In this document: positions 5,878 to 7,319 of the stretch, piece by piece
How the letters are laid out: each line of letters begins with the position of its first letter
Numbering within the stretch: the first letter of the stretch is position 1
Assembly: GCA_937885475.1 (NCBI GenBank)
Contig: CAKZZR010000059.1
Location: 1-7,319, forward strand
Length of the DNA: 7,319 nucleotides
From: an uncultured Treponema sp.
GTDB lineage: Bacteria > Spirochaetota > Spirochaetia > Treponematales > Treponemataceae
Reading direction: 5' to 3'
Notes under the pieces: model-generated
Seen by the model: only the letters and a program-made list of their open reading frames with translations
Database searches by the model: none
Told to the model about the DNA's origin: nothing
Position numbers and translations under genes: made by a program

Positions 5878-6786
5878 ATGAAACCTACGCTTTTGGTTTT
5901 GGCAGCAGGAATGGGAAGCCGCTACGGCGGTGTCAAGCAGATTGATTCTGTTGGAAAAAACGGTGAATGCCTTCTGGACTTTGCCGCATATGATGCAAAA
6001 AAATCTGGTTTTGGAAAGGTTGTATATATAATCCGCAAGGATATCGAGAAAGACTTCCGCGAGCGTCTTTTTGACCGCGTTGCCCGCAACATGGATGCAG
6101 AATATGTGTTCCAGAGTCACGAAAGCCTTCTTACGGAAGAAGAGATAAGGCTTTCTTCTGCCCGCACGAAGCCGTGGGGAACAGCTCACGCCGTGCTTTG
6201 CGCAGAGAAGGCGATTCATGAGCCGTTTGCGGTAATCAACTCCGATGACTATTACGGCCGTTCTGCGTTTGAGACTCTTGGAAAGCACCTTGCTTCCATA
6301 AATAATGATTCCACCGAGCATGCCATGGTCGGCTATGTTTTGGAAAAGACGATGAGCCGTAACGGTTCTGTAAGCCGTGGTGTCTGTACCGTAAAGGACG
6401 GAAAACTTGACTCAATCGTTGAGAATCTTAAGATTTATTTTGACGGCGACAAGATAATCTCAGATTTGGGCGACCGCAAGGTTCAGATGACCGGAAAAGA
6501 GACTGTCAGCATGAACCTGTTCGGGTTTTCTCCTAAGGCCTTTGAGGAATTCAATTCCTATTGGTCGGAATTCATACGCAATAACGTGGCTCAGGAAAAG
6601 ACCGAAGCCCTGCTTCCTGTTGCGGCAAGCGACATCTCTAAGAAGGGCTTGGGCACTATAAAGGTCTACACCTCAGAAGAAAGCTGGTTCGGCATGACTT
6701 ATCCAGAGGACCGCGAGGTAGTGAAGTCCGAGATAGCAAATAAAATCGCCTCCGGCTATTATCCTGAGATTCTCTGGGAAAAATAA
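5878..6786 (+). CDS. Sugar-nucleotidyltransferase-like protein (NTP_transferase family)
   Basis: 302 aa. It has a GT-A type nucleotidyltransferase fold that would join an NTP to a sugar phosphate or similar phosphate ester, giving an NDP-activated product and pyrophosphate. The nucleotide-binding signature LAAGMGSRYGGVKQ (8-21) includes Gly11, Gly13, Arg15 and the catalytic-type Lys20. TKPWGTAHAVLCA (97-109) matches the base-recognition loop, and INSDDYYG (120-127) gives the metal-binding Asp pair. The C-terminal part (about 205-302), with WFGMTYPEDRE (270-280), is typical of a subgroup often annotated as UTP-glucose-1-phosphate uridylyltransferase-like or simply nucleotidyltransferase; I cannot name the sugar. 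It is probably cotranscribed with deoD, and a terminator overlaps its stop codon. No kinase, transferase or epimerase that would reveal the pathway is beside it. The fold assignment is confident; the substrate is not known. Confidence 0.85.
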   Translation: MKPTLLVLAAGMGSRYGGVKQIDSVGKNGECLLDFAAYDAKKSGFGKVVYIIRKDIEKDFRERLFDRVARNMDAEYVFQSHESLLTEEEIRLSSARTKPWGTAHAVLCAEKAIHEPFAVINSDDYYGRSAFETLGKHLASINNDSTEHAMVGYVLEKTMSRNGSVSRGVCTVKDGKLDSIVENLKIYFDGDKIISDLGDRKVQMTGKETVSMNLFGFSPKAFEEFNSYWSEFIRNNVAQEKTEALLPVAASDISKKGLGTIKVYTSEESWFGMTYPEDREVVKSEIANKIASGYYPEILWEK

Positions 6787-6839
6787 TCGTCATCATTTCG
6801 CAGAGGCGTTTTGCGCGCCTTGCGATTGATTATTTTTTT
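6781..6839 (+). terminator. Intrinsic terminator overlapping the nucleotidyltransferase stop codon
   Basis: A two-part hairpin. An outer 8-bp stem aaataatc/gattattt (6781-6788 with 6828-6835) encloses an inner stem cgca-g-aggcg/cgcct-tgcg (6799-6808 with 6816-6824, one bulged G), followed by a T run at 6833-6839. The outer stem includes the TAA stop codon (6784-6786). It ends the transcript coming from deoD and the transporter genes. Confidence 0.8.
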
Positions 6840-6854
6840 GTAATTTTATATGCT
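6826..6854 (+). promoter_or_regulatory. Candidate rpsO promoter
   Basis: TTGATT (6826-6831) and TATGCT (6849-6854), each four of six to consensus, are separated by exactly 17 bases. The -35 box falls in the 3' arm of the preceding terminator. Transcription would start near 6861, at the beginning of the structured leader. A short inverted repeat tatgct/agcata (6849-6861) overlaps the -10 box. Confidence 0.4.
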
Positions 6855-6861
6855 TAGCATA

Positions 6862-6955
6862 CATCCGTTGTACGGATTCTGCTGTGATTTATCTCCAAGA
6901 CCCGGAGGTAGACCTGCGCGGCTTCCGCTGATTCGGATGAAATTATTTTAAGGGG
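6862..6955 (+). promoter_or_regulatory. Structured rpsO leader, possible S15 autoregulatory site
   Basis: About 100 bases lie between the likely transcription start and rpsO. Hairpins are atccgt/acggat (6863-6868 with 6872-6877), atctcc/ggaggt with one G-U pair (6891-6896 with 6904-6909) and gcgg/ccgc (6918-6921 with 6925-6928). The bases catccg (6862-6867) can instead pair with cggatg (6934-6939), just upstream of the Shine-Dalgarno AAGGGG (6950-6955). S15 represses its own mRNA through leader structures in several bacteria, and these structures differ between phyla. The structure is seen; regulation is inferred. Confidence 0.45.
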
Positions 6956-6962
6956 TTCCAGA

Positions 6963-7232
6963 ATGGCACTTACAAAAGAAACGACTTCTGCCGTAGTATC
7001 AAAGTACGGTGCAAAAGAAGGCGACACTGGTAACGTAAAGGTGCAGATTGCACTTCTTACAGAACGCACAAAGCAGCTTACTGCTCACGTAAAGACTTTC
7101 CCAAAGGATGCGGGTGCAAAACGCGCGTTGCTTAAGGTTGTAGGTCAGCGCCGCAAGATGCTTCGCTACTTTGAGCGCACAGACCTTGAGGGCTACCGTG
7201 CATTCATCAAGGAACTTGGACTTCGTAAGTAG
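6963..7232 (+). CDS. rpsO: 30S ribosomal protein S15
   Basis: 89 aa, the exact family length. S15 is a primary 16S rRNA binder in the central domain of the small subunit and forms bridge B4 with the large subunit. Family residues are clear: DTGNVKVQIALLTERT (21-36), H42, D49, GQRRKMLRY (61-69) and the C-terminal ELGLRK (84-89). The usual HHSRRGLL block after the conserved Asp reads AGAKRALL (50-57): the Ser that contacts rRNA in E. coli (Ser51, mature numbering) is Ala52 here and the Gly is Ala55. Translation starts at ATG 6963 with AAGGGG (6950-6955) seven bases upstream. The gene stands alone between two terminators, with a structured leader; pnp, its usual downstream neighbour, is not in the window. 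Confidence 0.97.
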   Translation: MALTKETTSAVVSKYGAKEGDTGNVKVQIALLTERTKQLTAHVKTFPKDAGAKRALLKVVGQRRKMLRYFERTDLEGYRAFIKELGLRK

Positions 7233-7245
7233 TCTAAGTTTTAGC

Positions 7246-7279
7246 AAATCCCGTTCTGTTTTCAGAACGGGATTTTTTT
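7246..7279 (+). terminator. Intrinsic terminator of rpsO
   Basis: A perfect 13-bp stem aaatcccgttctg/cagaacgggattt (7246-7258 with 7263-7275), a TTTT loop and a run of seven T (7273-7279). It lies 13 bases after the rpsO stop codon and makes rpsO essentially monocistronic, or attenuates readthrough into whatever lies downstream. Confidence 0.95.
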
Positions 7280-7319
7280 GTTTAAATAATCTTTGCCAGC
7301 CCCTTTTGTCATTGAATAA

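Noticed and set aside
5863..6321. Antisense open frame of about 152 codons opposite the nucleotidyltransferase
   Set aside because: It is a shadow of a well-conserved gene, with low-complexity basic and Cys-rich composition and no family motif.
7304..7319. TTGTCA (7306-7311) as the -35 box of a downstream gene such as pnp
   Set aside because: The window ends before any -10 box could be seen, so it cannot be supported.
1..7319. CRISPR array, tRNA genes, insertion sequences or defence genes
   Set aside because: No evenly spaced direct repeats, tRNA-like cloverleaf with anticodon, transposase motif or nuclease/toxin family was seen on either strand.

Overview
The window carries eight complete protein genes, all on the + strand, with good Shine-Dalgarno sites, short intergenic gaps and clear intrinsic terminators. 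The moderate GC content, lipoprotein-type sugar-binding protein, low-GC-type DeoD and a cluster of small hairpins at the left edge suggest an anaerobic, host-associated bacterium. My best guess is a Treponema-like spirochaete, but this rests on general resemblance and was not tested by any search.

Layout. Positions 1-210 hold no convincing gene: a run of small inverted repeats (about 11-100), then AT-rich DNA. A near-consensus promoter (211-238) drives a lipoprotein sugar-binding protein (270-1541), which ends at a strong terminator (1554-1590). Past it lie two ABC permeases (1628-3163 and 3163-3993, sharing one base). One base further on come two short-chain CHR (chromate-type) transporter halves (3995-4537 and 4539-5120). 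A consensus -10 box then sits seven bases before the start of deoD (5142-5846), which is followed by a sugar-phosphate-type nucleotidyltransferase (5878-6786). A terminator overlapping the stop codon of that gene closes the cluster. A separate unit then contains a roughly 100-base structured leader, rpsO (6963-7232) and a 13-bp terminator stem.

How the genes work together. The binding protein and two permeases make up a carbohydrate ABC importer that lacks its own ATPase, which is presumably supplied by a shared MsmK/UgpC-type gene elsewhere. The internal terminator would make the binding protein more abundant than the membrane subunits. The CHR pair should form one two-subunit anion transporter; its spacing suggests co-translation with the permeases, although no functional link is known to me. 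DeoD phosphorolyses purine nucleosides, and the nucleotidyltransferase probably makes an NDP-activated sugar or headgroup. rpsO is housekeeping and transcriptionally insulated on both sides.

Most unusual points. The first permease has about 220 extra residues placed like the MalF P2 loop, with a gapless internal repeat. DeoD may be translated from a leaderless transcript. The rpsO leader has two mutually exclusive pairings and sits before an S15 with a changed RNA-contact motif. I did not find a clearly novel multi-gene system; the permease insert is the best candidate for something undescribed.
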